A stretch of DNA of 64,000 bases from the NCBI GenBank assembly GCA_027382625.1, contig JAJKFJ010022172.1, positions 1 through 64,000 of the forward strand. The letters are read 5' to 3'. Shown here one piece after another: positions 1 to 11,008 of this stretch; the stretch's first letter is position 1, and the number at the start of each line of letters is the position of its first letter. The stretch comes from Tetmemena sp. SeJ-2015 (lineage: Eukaryota > Ciliophora > Spirotrichea > Sporadotrichida > Oxytrichidae). The translations under genes were made by a program, and so were the position numbers. Below the pieces are notes generated by a model that saw nothing but the letters and a program-made list of their open reading frames with translations, made no database searches and was not told where the DNA came from.

Positions 1-221
1 GTCAGCTCTTATACTACTATTATTGAGGAAAAAAAGATATAAGATAATTCAGAAGTATATAAAAATTTTTGAATGGTTATAATGAGAGAAACTTTATAGC
101 TTTTACAACTTGATATATCTTTTAATAGTTCTTGAAAAGTAGCTTATTTTTTCTTTATTGTAAATACTTAATCATTTCTTTGAATAATAATAAGAAGGGC
201 TGAAGATGCATAAATTCTACT

Positions 222-494
222 ATGAAGTTAATAAGTGAGACCTTTTTGCTTGGAGCTCACAGCTCTATTAATTTATTAAAATTTGAAAGCAACCTTGTTT
301 CTTAATAAGAATAAGTGAGGAGAAACTATTCACTCAATCACCACTAAAGATGGATAGCAGATAATGAAGGATAACCTAAATTGCAGAGATAGATTACCCC
401 AGCTGTTTCTCCTCTCATTAATATATTATCATGCATAGCTAATATTCTCAAACTCATAAATTAAATTTAAATAAAACCTTATCTTATTAAATGA
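222..494 (+). CDS. Unassigned open frame, possible coding fragment
   Basis: A 90-codon frame from ATG to TGA stays open only with TAA/TAG as glutamine. The middle part has the mixed polar composition of the real genes in this window (for example NHHQRWIADNEGQ), but no family is recognised and no neighbour supports it. A second short frame ends at the TGA at 70-72. Either could be a fragment of a gene whose other segments lie outside the window. Low confidence. Confidence 0.2.
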
Positions 495-927
495 ATAGTG
501 AAGAATTAATAAATAAGTTTTCTATGAATTAATATTGTATAGCTCTTCTCTTTGTCTTAAGAGAGTGAGAATCTTATAAATATTTGGCAACCAGTTGTAT
601 GCTTGTACATTTGCTTTAAGACTTAATTTATCAAAACTCTTCCCCCCCACTCTGCTCAATCTTTGAATTCAATTTTTTAAAATTTTTTTTGAGAAAATAT
701 TATTTTTATTAAATTTTAAACCTTTTTTTTTAAAATTTTTGAACAGTTTTAATTTAAGAGACAACAAATTTAAAATTTTATGATTATTTTTCCAAGTGTT
801 TTATTTAGAATATAGGTTAATTTATCTAAGATTAACAGATATAAAAAATCGATGTTTTTTATTGGTTTATAACGAAATGGGGGATACAAACAGCCAGAAG
901 AATGTTTAAAATTAAAATGGGTTAAGC
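495..927. other. AT-rich intergenic stretch
   Basis: Long A and T runs around 670-740 and no frame with coding character. Nothing recognisable is seen; it holds the 5' flank of the FYVE-like gene that starts at 928. Confidence 0.4.
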
Positions 928-2459
928 ATGAGCATGTTCAGCACATTGAATGACAAATAAAAGCAAAGGAACTTTGGCCAAATGTCACTTATACCTACTC
1001 TCAAATAGAATACTGCCACTCACACAGATCTCCTCACTCCCCATGAAAGAGAGAAAACCCTTATCAGGAACTCAATTACCCTTGAAAACTTATTTATTAT
1101 TTTATGCCTGAGCGAAACTAATGTAAAATACACTTTAAATTAACTATTTAGCTTTTGACAAGGGTTCTCTCGAGCCAAAGGATAGAGCTATAATCAAGGG
1201 TCTCCTCAAAAACAATAAAAGAGATTTATTTGAGCAGGTCTTTGAACAAGGAATATAGACCACGATATGTAGACCTAGAAACAAATTCTACTCAGACAAC
1301 AGGAAATTATGGTCGAAGGCAGAAAGCCAATACATCAAAATATTTATTAAGCACGTTTTCTCTCATAATGATTCTATCTTCGATATTTGGGAATCTCAAG
1401 TGAGTACAACTGTTTCAAATGAACCAATCAGAAAATCTAAAACCTCAGATGCCTCAGGCTTACTCAAATCTTACTTGCTACTTTCATTTAATTATCTTAG
1501 AAAAAGAAGAAGCACAAAGTGATCCCTATAAACAACCAGCCGTGCTTCTGTTGCGGCAATATGCTTTCTTCTAAGATTAAGCAAGATGTGTGTGAGTTCT
1601 GCACTCAGTAGGGTTGCAAGTCTTGTGTGTACAAAAAGTTCCCTTTCCCAAAATAAGGAGAGAACGGCATCCAGCAGAGAGGAAAAATATGCAAGGTCTG
1701 TGAAACTAAATTCTATATAAGAGAGGTAAACATTCAAATGAGATCTTAATTATTTATAGCAAGTGATAAAGATAGTGTAGAGCATAGAGAAGAAGGAACA
1801 GTTTTCAGAAAGAGTCTAAGTTCAATTAGTGGACATGCAAGGATAAGCACAGAGTGAATGAGGCAGAGTAGGATCTGCTTCATAGCTAAAAACACGCTAA
1901 TGATCTGGAATTCCAGAGCAAATAAGAGAGACTGCAGAATAATTTAAGCGAACTCAAGTCATAAACAGAAAGACAAGAAAAAGAGAATAGAAGACTAGTA
2001 CAGCGACTGAATGAAAAGAAACAGCAATATTAGCATAAACTACTGAGGGTTAAGACTCTGAAAGAGGAAATTTAAATGCTGTAAGTTTGATCCATAGGTT
2101 GATTTTTATAGAGAAAATGGTCTTGAAAACGACAAAGAGGAGCTAGAGGAAAGGCAGCAGGACAGAGACTTCATTATGAAGTTTATAAGACAAGTAAATC
2201 CATCCAAAATACCAGCCCTCTTAAAAGAAAAAAGGAGGCTTAAACTGATAGGAATAATCCGAGAGGAAGTTTTTAGTTTGATAATGAAGAGTAGTTTGAT
2301 GGAGGTGCAAACTCTATTCTAAACCATCTAAAGGGATCGAATGTGATGAGAGGGTAGTCTGGAATAATGACACCCAAAATAAATGGAATAAAGAAAAAGC
2401 CCAAGAATTTAATGAAAGACTAAAAGAGTTGCTGTGAAACCAAATGCTCAATATTTTGA
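928..2459 (+). CDS. FYVE-type zinc finger, coiled-coil protein
   Basis: Start ATG at 928 (MSMFSTLNDK) and stop TGA at 2457-2459. The central part (about 1525-1730) carries four Cys pairs in FYVE/PHD order: CFCC, CEFC, CKSC and CKVC, which suggests a phosphoinositide-binding zinc finger; the basic RxHHCR motif of classical FYVE domains is not evident, so lipid binding is inference. It is followed by a long coiled coil (about 1830-2200) and a hydrophilic, Cys-containing tail ending CCETKCSIF. A GT-AG intron of about 31 nt lies near 2082-2113, and another is likely just after the finger (about 1728-1759). The frame must also switch near 1130 and 2180-2200, probably at small IESs that I could not delimit. 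Likely an endosomal or vesicle-membrane factor. Confidence 0.6.
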
Positions 2460-2528
2460 CAATTTTATGAGTTATCCTATAAATTTTCTAAAGGAATTAA
2501 TTCTTAATTAAAGTGTAATTAAGAGCAT

Positions 2529-4448
2529 TCAGTGCTCAAGACTAAGCATGTCTTTCACGTCTTCAAACTCTTCTCCATATCTGAATCTTTTGTTGGCCTC
2601 ATAATAGCTGGAGTGATCATACCTCCTGTGATCCTCTATCATGTCTTGAGTTCTTTTCTTTCCGACCATTTGTGATTACGATTGACCGTTCTTAATGAGT
2701 AAATTTTTCTTGAGCGCCTTCCCTTCTTTAACTTCAGAGACTTCATTGATTTCAAGGAGAAGTAAATCCAAAGCATCTTCTGTGGTAAACTCTTCTATCT
2801 TGGAATAGGATGTTTTCTTCAATATGTCAGTTTTGAACATCTTAGCAAAGTCCCTCACCTTAGAGTCGAAGTGTTGCTTAATTTAAATTAATCATACATA
2901 TAATTACTGCTTCATAATAATTTCTAGCTCCCAGAGACATGACTATAGAGCTCTAGCTTCCATTGGATCTTACTCATCCTCTTTAAAGGGATCTTTCTTT
3001 ACTGATCTGAGAACCTTATCATTAAATCTGTAATTACAATAAAATTAATGATTATTATCATTCTGCTTCCTAGAAACCAATTTATAGCATCTAGGATGTC
3101 TCTTCAGAAGATTAGCAGTGAAGGCAACTATAAACATGATGTCTTAGGAAGAAAAGCAAGCACCATAAGATATCACTGTCCTTCCCAGACGCTTCAAGAA
3201 AGCAGCAATAAGCTTAGTAGGTAGAGCTGGAGAACGAAGAGATAGATCTAGCAGTCTCAGGAATCTGCTTTTGTCGGGAATCTAAAATACAGATTGGATC
3301 TCCACAGTTCCTAATTTCTCATTGTAAACCTTTTGAGGAAGAATCATGTTGTATAACTTTTTGTAATAGTCAGGATAGTCCAGGTTGTGTTTTTCAAGAA
3401 GGATGAAAATTGACTTAAGTGAAAGAATTTGAAGTTCAACTTGCTCAGTCTAGTCAAGATAATAGGTGAGGAAATCACTCAACAAAATTGGGTGAAGGAA
3501 GTTTGGAATGACCACCTTATTCATTTCAACTAAGATCTCTTTTACGGAGCTTGTGTTCTTCAGGTTTTTAAGCATCATCAAGTAAACCTTTTGAAACTTT
3601 AAAATTAAACTGAGATTTAGCTGACTCTAGGATCTTGGGGTCAATTTCAGAAGCAGTATTTTCCTTCTCTTCATCATCTTGGCTCTCCTGACCATATGCT
3701 TCATCATCCTCACTTTGCTTAGATTCTAATAGAATGAGTTGTAAGGGCTCCTCTTCTCTCTCAAATTGAGGGAAATTCTTAAGCACCTAATAAAGCTACT
3801 GGCTCTTAAATTAGTTAGGCGAGGAGTGAATGCCTGACAAGGCGACTACACACATATCAAGATAGTTATCAGTCAAAATCTTTTGGTTTTCGTAAATTTC
3901 TCCTCTTGATGCTAATCCGTGAACCATGATCTATGCTATAAAGCTGTCACCCTTCTCTAAGAGACCTAATTTACGATCTTCTTTATCATCTTATTAATTC
4001 ATTACGCCCTTCTGCTAAAGTACTCTCCTCTTTTATTTATGATAAAAGGTTCTTTGATAAATCTATGAGGACTCTAGTGATTTCTCTATACTGATTTATC
4101 TTCTCAAAAATATAAAAACTAAGAAGAGATATCATTAATTGATTTAAACTTCTCTGCTTGTTAAATAGCGTTTTCAAGGAAGACCTTCATTCTCTTTACT
4201 ATAAACTGCCTGCTTTCAATTAACTAAGAGTCATCTTCATTGAACACTATTGCTATAGCTTCATCAGCACTTATCGCTTCCTTTTCAATTAGAGTTTGTA
4301 GTATTTTTTAGAACCGGTCCATAACTTTCTTTGGAGTTTCTGAGAATGATTTAATGAGATTTGGGATAATTTGGTTTAGCTTATTGAGGTTTTCAATTGG
4401 ATTAGTGAGTAGCTATTCTATGAGCTTTGAGTTCTCAGTTGCTTTCAT
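2529..4448 (-). CDS. NOC4: NOC4-like nucleolar complex protein
   Basis: Reads from ATG at 4448 to TGA at 2529 on the minus strand, about 600 aa. The C-terminal half matches the NOC4/CBF family: LDYPDYYKKLY, then FLRLLDLSLRSPALPTKLIAAFLKRLGR split by no gap, a hydrophobic segment, and the hallmark DPMEARALQSCLWELE near the end. NOC4 acts with NOP14 in 40S ribosomal subunit maturation and export. The N-terminal half is helical (HEAT-like) with an acidic stretch around 3640-3740. Two IESs are well supported (3599-3611 and 2880-2912); removing them joins SQF to QKVYLMM and MKQ to HFDSKV. Two further frame switches, near 4095-4115 and 3985-4000, imply more IESs not resolved here. Tail-to-tail with the FYVE gene, only about 70 bp away. 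Confidence 0.88.
2880..2912. other. IES, 33 bp, pointer TGCTT
   Basis: TGCTT occurs at 2875-2879 and 2908-2912. Deleting one copy plus the intervening AT-rich DNA restores the NOC4 frame (coding strand: ATG AAG CAA CAC TTC). The insertion starts GT on the coding strand, but treating it as a GT-AG intron gives the wrong frame. Confidence 0.85.
3599..3611. other. IES, 13 bp, pointer AAACT
   Basis: AAACT repeats at 3594-3598 and 3607-3611 with only 8 bp between. Excision fuses the acidic N-terminal part of NOC4 to the FQKVYLMMLKNL segment in one frame. Confidence 0.75.
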
Positions 4449-4544
4449 TTTGTCTAATTATATAGTGTCTTACTCTTATTTAGCAGTATTTGTAATTCGT
4501 AAGTGATTGACAAAAAAATAGCAATATTTTTAATATCTTTTGGA

Positions 4545-5252
4545 ATGGATTCAGCCAAGCAACCCTTATTCGAGCAAGACGACCCAGAGATGGTGCGACT
4601 CAAACAGCAGAGCTTTGCTGTTAGGTTCAAGCCTATTTGCTCAGAGCTCTTTAATAAAATATTCACTGTGGGAGCACTTGCGCTCTGGTGCGTGTACATG
4701 ATGTACTACCAAACTAACTGGGTTTATATACTCGGTCTGTTTTTCCCCTTGGAAAATGCTGTTTTCCTGATGTTGAGTGAAAAGAACCAAATCTCTTTCC
4801 TCAAGGCAAGAGTGTTCTCTATCTATCTCTGGTATTTAGTGGTGCTCTCTCTGGGTATGTTCCACTTAGTGACATGCATGCGCATGATGCAGTCAGCTAC
4901 CAAGTATGGAGAGGATATGGGGTTCACTAATATCAAGTTCCATACTGGTCCTCTTTTGCAACTGCAACTCTTCATGTATCTTCTCGTATTCATCGAACTT
5001 CAGGCACTCACCTTTGTGATGTACACTTGCAAGCTGGTTGACTACTACAAGGAAGAGGTCAAAATGATCAAACTCCACTACCTCACAAGAGTCAACGACA
5101 CTCACCAATAACTCAAAACAGAACAGGCCTACCACAAAATGACTTCACAGCCATCAGATTCATAAAATGTTAACCACTCCTCGTAACCACATCAGTATAA
5201 TTACGATTACTATGATCCAAGTCAAATCAAGTCAGCCAACCAAATCAAATGA
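4545..5252 (+). CDS. Four-helix membrane protein, function unknown
   Basis: Uninterrupted frame from ATG (MDSAKQPLFEQ) to TGA at 5250-5252. Hydrophobic segments at roughly residues 36-60, 62-82, 95-118 and 145-168 predict four membrane helices, preceded by a short acidic N-terminus and followed by a soluble, Gln/Tyr/Ser-rich tail that reads through several TAA codons as glutamine (for example YNYDYYDPSQIK). No conserved family recognised. The start lies about 95 bp from the NOC4 start in head-to-head orientation, so the two may share a short regulatory region. The ATG at 4545 is chosen over the upstream GTG because it begins the conserved-looking sequence. Confidence 0.6.
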
Positions 5253-5411
5253 TCACTATAATTACTTAACTCTAATTTTAAATTATCCATCACAATCATT
5301 TATATTTAGTCAAAAAGCAGTGATTCTGTCCAAAAATAAATCAGCTAAAAGCAATTTGCACGTGCGATAGTTAATAATTTAATATCTAAGCTAAAAATAA
5401 AAAAGAAGATC

Positions 5412-5770
5412 ATGTCCGACGAACATTTTAAGGCAGCCCCCACCAAAGCAGTTTTCGATGAGCTAGTAGCAGCTGCAGGAGAGAAGCCAGTCTTTGTTGA
5501 CTTCTATGCAACCTGGTGCGGCAAGTGCGAGATGCTCAAGCCAGACTTAGAAGCTATTGCAGATGCTCATTAAGCTGACGCAGTCTACATTAAGGTTGAC
5601 GTAGAAGATACAAATTATTTTGTACTTAAGAGAATGAGGAAGTTGCAGAGGAATTCGCAGTGGAGAGCCTTCCCACAGTTATCCTACTCAGAGGCGGAGA
5701 GAAGAAGGGAGACATGAAGGGTTCCAAGCCAGAGAATTTCAAGAAGTTTATGGAAGCAGCTTTCCAGTGA
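5412..5770 (+). CDS. TRX: Thioredoxin
   Basis: A 112-residue thioredoxin after removal of one IES. The redox site WCGKC has Cys36 and Cys39, the cis-proline loop reads ESLPTVILL, and the C-terminal helix KFMEAAFQ ends at TGA 5768-5770. One TAA inside the protein (IADAHQAD) must be glutamine, which makes this a clean witness of the genetic code. It reduces protein disulfides in the cytosol; no signal peptide is present. Without excision of the 20 bp insertion at 5616-5635 the frame shifts after VDVEDTN and the cis-Pro half is lost. Confidence 0.96.
5616..5635. other. IES, 20 bp, pointer AAT
   Basis: AAT at 5613-5615 and 5633-5635. Joining at the pointer gives GAT ACA AAT GAG GAA GTT (DTNEEV), the expected thioredoxin sequence. 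There is no GT...AG pair that would restore the frame, so this is not an intron. Confidence 0.93.
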
Positions 5771-5933
5771 GATAGCGAACATCTATTTATACCCATTTTA
5801 TTTCAACTATGATCCAAATATTCCTTCATTAACCTCATTCTAGAATAATCGCTCATTCAATCCAACTTATAAGGATGAGCGAGATAATTTCTCATATTTT
5901 GTAATTGTTCCATAGAAATAATAAATTAGAAAC

Positions 5934-6664
5934 ATGCCCAAGAAGTTCCAAGTCAACGAAAAGTAAGATCTTAATATACCAGATTCTCCTTCTCTTCTAA
6001 TTTCCATAGAGGTTAATGAAATTCATTTAGGAAAGCTGACGCAGCTGCACGCAAAGAGGAGAAGAAGGTTAATGAGTAGGATAGAATTCGCTAGCAAAGG
6101 GAAGATCAAGAGTGGCACGACCCAGATCCAAATATGGCTAAAAAGCTTGCGAAATAGAGGGAAGAGGAAGAAAAGAGACAGCAGGCTCTTAAGAACAAAT
6201 AAGAGAAGGAGCAGCTATTAGCTGAAGAAGAAAAGTAGATCCAGACTGCCAAAGTGAAGAAGGCAGCAGCAGGCTCTAAAAAAGCAAAGCAGTATGATGC
6301 AGCTGATGCGTAGAAGAAGGCTCTTCTGAAAAGCATGCAGAAGATGATGGGCGGGATGTCTCTTGCAGAAAACAATGAGGAGCAACAGCCCTAACAAGAG
6401 GAAGAGGATGTTGTCATTCGTCAAGAAGCGTCAGTTCCTCTCAACAAGCAGACCAGCTCCAACTCAGCAAACTTGTATGAAGAGGAGAAGACTGGAGGAG
6501 CCAAAAACAATCAAGATGGAGATGACAATGATGATAGAGACAAGCATCCCGAGAAGAGAATGAAGGCTGCTTATGCTAAATTTGAAGAGGAGCGCCTTGC
6601 TGAGCTAAGGAAGGAGAATCCTACTCTCAAGATGTCTCAGCTGAAAGAGAAACTTTGGAAAGAG
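5934..6664 (+). CDS. CCDC124: CCDC124/Lso2-like protein, 3' end missing
   Basis: ATG at 5934 (MPKKFQVNEK), one 68 nt intron (5963-6030, GTAAG...TTTAG), then a highly charged coiled coil and the family C-terminal block HPEKRMKAAYAKFEEERL followed by ENPTLKMSQLKEKLWKE. CCDC124/Lso2 proteins sit in the ribosomal mRNA channel/A-site region of idle ribosomes and help restart after stress. The usual last residues (a short SP.NP.N-type end) are absent: after LWKE at about 6664 the sequence enters a GTAAG-like site and AT-rich DNA and then the 3' end of the opposite-strand gene. The final coding segment is therefore elsewhere in the germline or lost. Confidence 0.82.
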
Positions 6665-6741
6665 GTAAGATTTTATATTGTAAGGTGTATTTGTGAGCAA
6701 GAGAGAAATCATTTTACATTAAATTCATTCTAATTCAAATT

Positions 6742-7894
6742 TCAAGCAGCTTGTTCTAGAGCTAGCCTCTTCTCAAGAGCCAGTTTATAGTTTGCAAGCT
6801 TGGTGGAAGTGTGGAGATGCAGGAAGTTCTCCTTCTCCCTTTCGATGAGAGAGCTGATGGCGTACATGGAGTTGAGTCTGAGCTCCACAAGATCAGTCTG
6901 TTGCTTCTTGAGTTCTTGGAGCTCTGTTTGAAGTCTCTCTAGCATAACAAGCTCATTTGGATCGATAGAGACTCCCATGATGCCCTGGCTTCTCTACTCA
7001 AGAGTTGAGATCTTCTTCTCCAGAGAGTTGATGTGCTGCACAAACTACTGAAGTCTTCCATTCACACTGAATAAGAATTATTCTTCACACTTTTAACTTA
7101 CTCAAGGCTTGAAGTCATCAAGTCAGCTCTTGTGGCGATGATAGTCTCAGGGTGCTAGTTCACAGATTTTATTGACTTGATAATTATAAAATGTTGTATA
7201 GGTTTAAAACCACATATCATTTTATTAATTCTGTTCTGCATCTGCTAGAAAGAATCGAAAGAGCCGGGAAGGGCGTTGACTGCTGTTCCGCCTTGCTTAG
7301 CAATTGCTTGGTCCAACTATAACTGTTAACTATGGATGCTGTGTGATACCTTCTGCTTAGTGTAGGTCCTTAGGATGTCACTAAAGACCTTTGAAAAGAT
7401 GTGCTCAGTATCCCAAATATCAAGAATCTGCATCAGCACTTGCAACTGGCTTACATCTTCAACACAACTACAATAGCCAATTCAGCACAACATAAGTATG
7501 GAAAGAGAGATTCATTCAAATCTTACTTACCCTCCAAAGTGCTCAAACCAGTTCTGGAACAAGTCACCAAAGCCCTTTACATATTAAATGCCCTGCATAT
7601 GGGTTAATCCTAATAAATTTACCCCTTCCTTGGTGATGATGATGGTCTCATTAGCCACATAGAAGTAGAGTATTTTCTTGTCAGGAACGTCCTCCAAGTA
7701 AAGCTAGTTAATCAGCTTCACTGCACTCGCACTTGCAGAGCGATTCATAAACAAGAACTCAGCGATCCCTGAAAACATACTCAAAGATAAGATAAGATAT
7801 TACTCTGGATAGAGAATCTGTCATTCACTAAGTACTTGAACTGATGAGTAAGATCATCCTTTTGAAGTTAAGTGAGTTCAACTACTGCTGCCAT
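6742..7894 (-). CDS. CID/RPRD-like RNA polymerase II CTD-binding protein
   Basis: From ATG at 7894 (MAAVVELTQLQ) to TGA at 6742. The first 150 residues resemble a CTD-interacting domain: a helix with SAVKLINQLYLED, then KKILYFYVANE and YVKGFGDLFQNWFEH, the positions of the LYLANDVIQNS and FGDVLP.AF segments of RPRD1/Rtt103. The C-terminal part (6742-7010) is a coiled coil rich in Leu/Glu, as in RPRD1/CREPT. Such proteins bind the phosphorylated Pol II tail and influence termination. A frame switch near 7790-7840 fits an IES with a short TC-type pointer (join DRFS to GIAEFLF), and GT-AG introns are likely near 7500-7530 and 7170-7220. The 3' end converges on the truncated CCDC124 gene. Confidence 0.55.
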
Positions 7895-7997
7895 TTTGCG
7901 CAAACTTATTTTAATTATATTTAAAATCAATTCAAGAAATTAATTATCTAATCAATTAAACTCATTTCCTCATCTATTTTGGAGAGTCTTTAACTTG

Positions 7998-10687
7998 TCA
8001 ATATCTTCTCTCCCTCTTTTTATCTCCTTTTGAGGATGATCTTCTTCTGTATTTATCGTCTGCATCTGAAGACTATCTATGCTTTTATCTGTTATCTCTG
8101 TGATTACTTCTAGACCTTCTTCTTTCCCTCTCTCGGTGTCTGTCCTCGTGCTATAGACTCTCCCTTCTGCTTTTATCATATTCTCTTGAGTTTCTTCTCT
8201 CCTTTTCTCTTCTGCTTTAAGCTTCTGAGGAGTGATGGTGTTTTTAATCTGGAATCAAATCCTTAAGCGATTCTTTGTTTAAAGACTTAGTTATATTAGA
8301 TTCACCTTCTTTTACAGATACAATGCTTTCTTTCCTCATATTCTCTTGCACCCTCTGTCTGTTTTCTTCCCTCGCCTTTTTCTGGGACTGCTCATAACTG
8401 ACTTTAATATGCAAGAGCGAGTCCTATTGATGCTTGAGCAGAGTATTAAGAGTTCTGAATAGTCTTTTGCAAGGTAAGCATATGTGGACTTCATACTAAG
8501 CTGGCTTAGGCTATGTGTTTTTAGTAGCTCTTCGCTTTTCTGTAGTACCGATTTTTTATTCTTCCTTCTCGGTAGATTTATGATGCTCTATGGGAATTTT
8601 AGGAACGTCAAAGTCTGCTGGGTTATCTGGCATGATGAGTAAGCTTTTATCAATGCTCATTAGCTGCCTATTCAGCTTGTCAATCTAGAGAGAAATAATG
8701 AGTCATTCAAACATTGTAGTTTACCTTTATCTGCTCTTTCTCCCATCTCTTTAGCTCATTTTCAGCCTTCTCCCTTTCTAAATAAGTATGTATTTGATTC
8801 TAGTCCTTTGAAGAATTGTGTGCTGCTTAAATTGGCTCTGGCTCCTTAAAGGAGTTTTACTTGCTCTATTAAAACTTAAGAGTTCAATTAAGTACCTGAG
8901 ATTCATTATGATTCTGTGTTATAGTTAAATCAGGAGTGAGAATATCATGTGTGGGTGGATACAGTTAGGCGATTGGCTCAGAACTTTATAGCTTGATTCC
9001 TTGTGAAGAGTCAAAGAAACTTTCAAACTAAACCAACTATTAGTTAATGATGACACTTACATATTACTCATGCCTTTTGAATTTAGAAAAGGATACGTAT
9101 ACGTTTGAATGCCTAATCTTCAATCTGTCGTGCTTAGCTTGCTCAAGTGCAAGAGAGGCATCTTCAACTGAGAAAAACTCAACGAAAGCGAAATCTTTAT
9201 AAGGAGCTGAGTTGGAAGCATCAGATAATTTTTCTCTGATAAGTCTCACATCCTTTACTTAAGCATACTGTTGAAAAGCGTCAATCAACTATAAAAAGGT
9301 TTACTATGATATAAAATTTTACCATAGCCTCATCACATTCCCTTATAATGTGCCCTCTAACCATAAGACTAGTATTAGGCATCTCTAAGTTTTAATTTGC
9401 AAGTTGAGCTTGAGAAGCTAAAGCTTATGCAGCTTATGCATCTGAAATTTTATCATTATAAATTTCTTACTCTTGTTGTTTGAGGTAGCTTGAGCTGAGT
9501 TGCCTCCATATTGATGAAACAGTGGTAATTGAGAGGCAGCAGGTATAGGATTGCCAGTAAGTGAGGCTTCATTGTAAAACTAGGCAGCCTGTAAAGATGC
9601 ATTAAAGGCGGTAGGTTGCTGTATGTGCTTCTATTTCATCACTGGCACAATTTTAGCATTCACTGTACGGTTTTCAAAGCATTTGTAGCAAGCTTTCCTG
9701 CGAGAAAAGTTCTTGCCATCGCACTAAAACGTTGAATAATTGCACAGTATTATTTACAAATTCACATATCCAGTCCTCATGGACAATTGTCTCTTAATTA
9801 CCATTGAGGAAACTCTTGCTCTCGGGATCATAAAATTGAAGACCCTATCCAAAAGTAGTTTAGCTTGCATTTTTCTCTAATAAATCTTATCTATCAGATC
9901 TCAAGGCGTTTGGGGCGAAAGAAACTTCAATCTTTTGTCTTCCATTCACGCTGAAAGAGCCATTCAACATCTAAGTTGGGTGAAAAAAATCTGTAAATTT
10001 ACTCTTGCAATTGTCTATGCTGACTTAATGGTTGGGAAGACAACATATCCCATTTTGAGGGCACTGATGATGCTCACACTTTCAAACATGGTGCAACCCA
10101 TTTGAATGCAGGAGGTTTTGAAAAACGCCTCAATCTATTTTTGAGTAGCCTCTGGAGGAATATTGCTCATCATTAACTATGCTCAGCGATCAAGAAAACA
10201 CACAATCAATTCAATACAGTGTTGCTCTCCTCAGAAGTTTTTTCCTGCTTCTGCTGGTCGGCGGAGTAATTAGTCTGATTCTACTGCTCATATTAATTGT
10301 AGTAAGCATATTGCTGCTGCTGTGAGGGATCTTGATAGTAATTGTATTGGGCATCTGCATTTTGGTTATAGTAAAAAGGAGGGGTCTAAAGTGCAAGCTG
10401 TGTTAGATAGGGGTATCAAACTATACCGTAGTTATAACTCTCGCTCTAATACTGCTGCTGAGTGTTTTAGTAAGCACTGTAATCATAATTTTGTTGTGTG
10501 GAAGGATCTAATAGGAACAGGTAGGTAATGTAAGTTTGATGTAAATAGCTTTTTAAGAATGCTTATCACAGTTTTGAATTAAGTCAAAGTGTAAGCCAAC
10601 GATAATGATACCTTAATTGTAGTTTTGGTAGTAGGAAGAGTAGTCATAACTCTGTGCCGCAACTGGATTAGTTTCGCTATAACTCAT
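7998..10687 (-). CDS. RBM5/RBM10-like splicing factor
   Basis: Start MSYSETNPVAAQ at 10687, stop TGA at 7998. Domain order from the N-terminus: a Tyr/Gln/Asn-rich low-complexity region; RRM1 beginning SNIPPEATQKQIEAFF; a RanBP2-type zinc finger (WICEFC...NFSRRKACYKC); RRM2 with VRLIREKLSD and DFAFVEFFSVEDA; a C2H2 finger (ICLPCKRLFRTLNTLLKHQ); and an RS/KR-rich tail. This is the RBM5/6/10 arrangement, nuclear regulators of alternative splicing at the 3' splice site. No clear G-patch is seen. Many short introns (about 30-45 nt, GTAAR...TAG/CAG) can be placed, e.g. inside the zinc finger between F and C. The N-terminal low-complexity part contains at least one larger insertion near 10440-10620, probably an IES. 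Confidence 0.8.
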
Positions 10688-11008
10688 TATGCAAATTCAA
10701 TACAAAGATAGAGTGAATCTTTCTTTAATTTATATTAATTTGCTATTCAAAATTATTATAACCCATTCAATTTTCATCCTGGTCTAAACTTTAAAGTAAG
10801 ATTTGATGAAGTCTCTGATTGCTTTATAGTGGAAGAAGAGTCCCCTTAACCCAATGAACCAAGAATGAAGAAGCTAATTATAGTGGGTGTATTTAGATTA
10901 ACTTATTAGAGAAGTTTAATTGTTTAAATGAATAGCAGCTTAGAAGTACAATAATATATAAGAATGTTATTTAGTTATATTTACTGTCTCTGATATTCTC
11001 TACAACCT

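Noticed and set aside
5412..5770. Thioredoxin as a pseudogene with a frameshift and internal stop
   Set aside because: The TAA is glutamine in this code, and the frameshift is exactly cured by deleting a repeat-bounded 20 bp insertion.
7500..7535. An IES in the CID-like gene between TKEG and GIQYV
   Set aside because: The segment has GTAAAT...CAG ends and its removal as a 30 nt intron keeps the frame, while no repeat pair gives a clean in-frame junction.
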